Source of the DNA: Baffinella frigidus
Taxonomy: Eukaryota > Cryptophyceae > Cryptomonadales > Baffinellaceae
Assembly (NCBI GenBank): GCA_026770585.1
Contig: MU646584.1
Coordinates: forward strand, 400,293 to 411,550
Length of the DNA: 11,258 bases
Direction: 5' to 3'
Below the pieces are notes generated by a model that worked only from the letters and a program-made list of their open reading frames with translations, made no database searches and was not told the origin of the DNA. This document shows positions 11,150 to 11,258 of the stretch, piece after piece (the first letter of the stretch is position 1; each line of letters starts with the position of its first letter). Both the position numbers and the translations under genes were made by a program.

Positions 11150-11191
11150 CTGCTCGCTTCTGTTGTAGGAGAAGCAGCGCTGGCTCCACCG
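11150..11191 (-). pseudogene. Truncated copy of exon 1, 5' part (copy c)
   Basis: Minus strand cccgaacag|CGGTGGAGCC reading VEPALLLLQQKRAVA, then diverging. The AG acceptor and phase match exon 1. No donor follows, so it is probably a decoy acceptor or fossil copy. Confidence 0.7.
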
Positions 11192-11258
11192 CTGTTCGGG
11201 AGATTGGGGGTTTGGGGGGTTGGGGTTTGGGGTTTGGGGTTTGGGGTTTGGGGTTTGG

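Larger units (their letters stand above)
10755..11258 (-). other. Upstream intron (3' part) of the TPR gene
   Basis: Intron sequence ending at the exon 1 acceptor. In gene sense it is mostly C-rich CCCCAAA/CCCGAAA-like repeat (TTTGGGG on the + strand at 11211-11258 and 10964-11005), interrupted by three truncated copies of the exon 1 5' part. Its own upstream end is outside the window. No other gene seen. Confidence 0.6.

Overview
This is eukaryotic nuclear DNA, from a lineage whose telomere repeat is TTTAGGG. The evidence is long runs of TTTAGGG and its variants TTTCGGG and TTTGGGG, spliceosomal GT...AG introns, and a dense load of short inverted-repeat (MITE or foldback-like) elements. Algae and protists with this telomere type (green algae, cryptophytes, dinoflagellates and other alveolates) all fit; I cannot place it more precisely. 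There is no prokaryotic gene, rRNA, tRNA or CRISPR array that I can support. No long open reading frame is convincing: the longest (8813-9472, +) is a translation of a TTTCGGG minisatellite. On the minus strand, however, six short exons (10642-10754, 9279-9328, 6968-7056, 5551-5677, 4816-4879, 2477-2603) join through canonical GT/AG sites with matching phase at all five junctions. They form one open frame of about 190 residues that reads as five consecutive tetratricopeptide repeats (TPRs), with the helix-B anchor Pro spaced 35, 35, 34 and 35 residues apart. Both ends of the gene lie outside the window. The rest of the window is its introns: an upstream intron (10755-11258), five internal introns of about 0.7 to 2.2 kb, and a downstream intron (1-2476). 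The introns hold telomere-like minisatellites (C-rich, CCCTAAA-like, in the sense of the gene, except for one flipped block at 4180-4460), microsatellites, at least a dozen inverted-repeat elements, and many partial copies of the neighbouring exons. Those partial copies follow a rule. Copies of an exon's 5' part, with its AG acceptor, lie upstream of the intact exon. Copies of an exon's 3' part, with its GT donor, lie downstream of it. Introns seem to have grown by repeated duplication of segments that run across the splice junctions, leaving arrays of decoy splice sites: six possible acceptors for exon 4, four for exon 1, four for exon 6. Several foldback elements then inserted into these copies, and the other copies serve as empty-site references. 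The main result is therefore a hidden, phase-consistent TPR gene inside what looks like subtelomeric junk. All exon calls come from reading the sequence; expression is untested.
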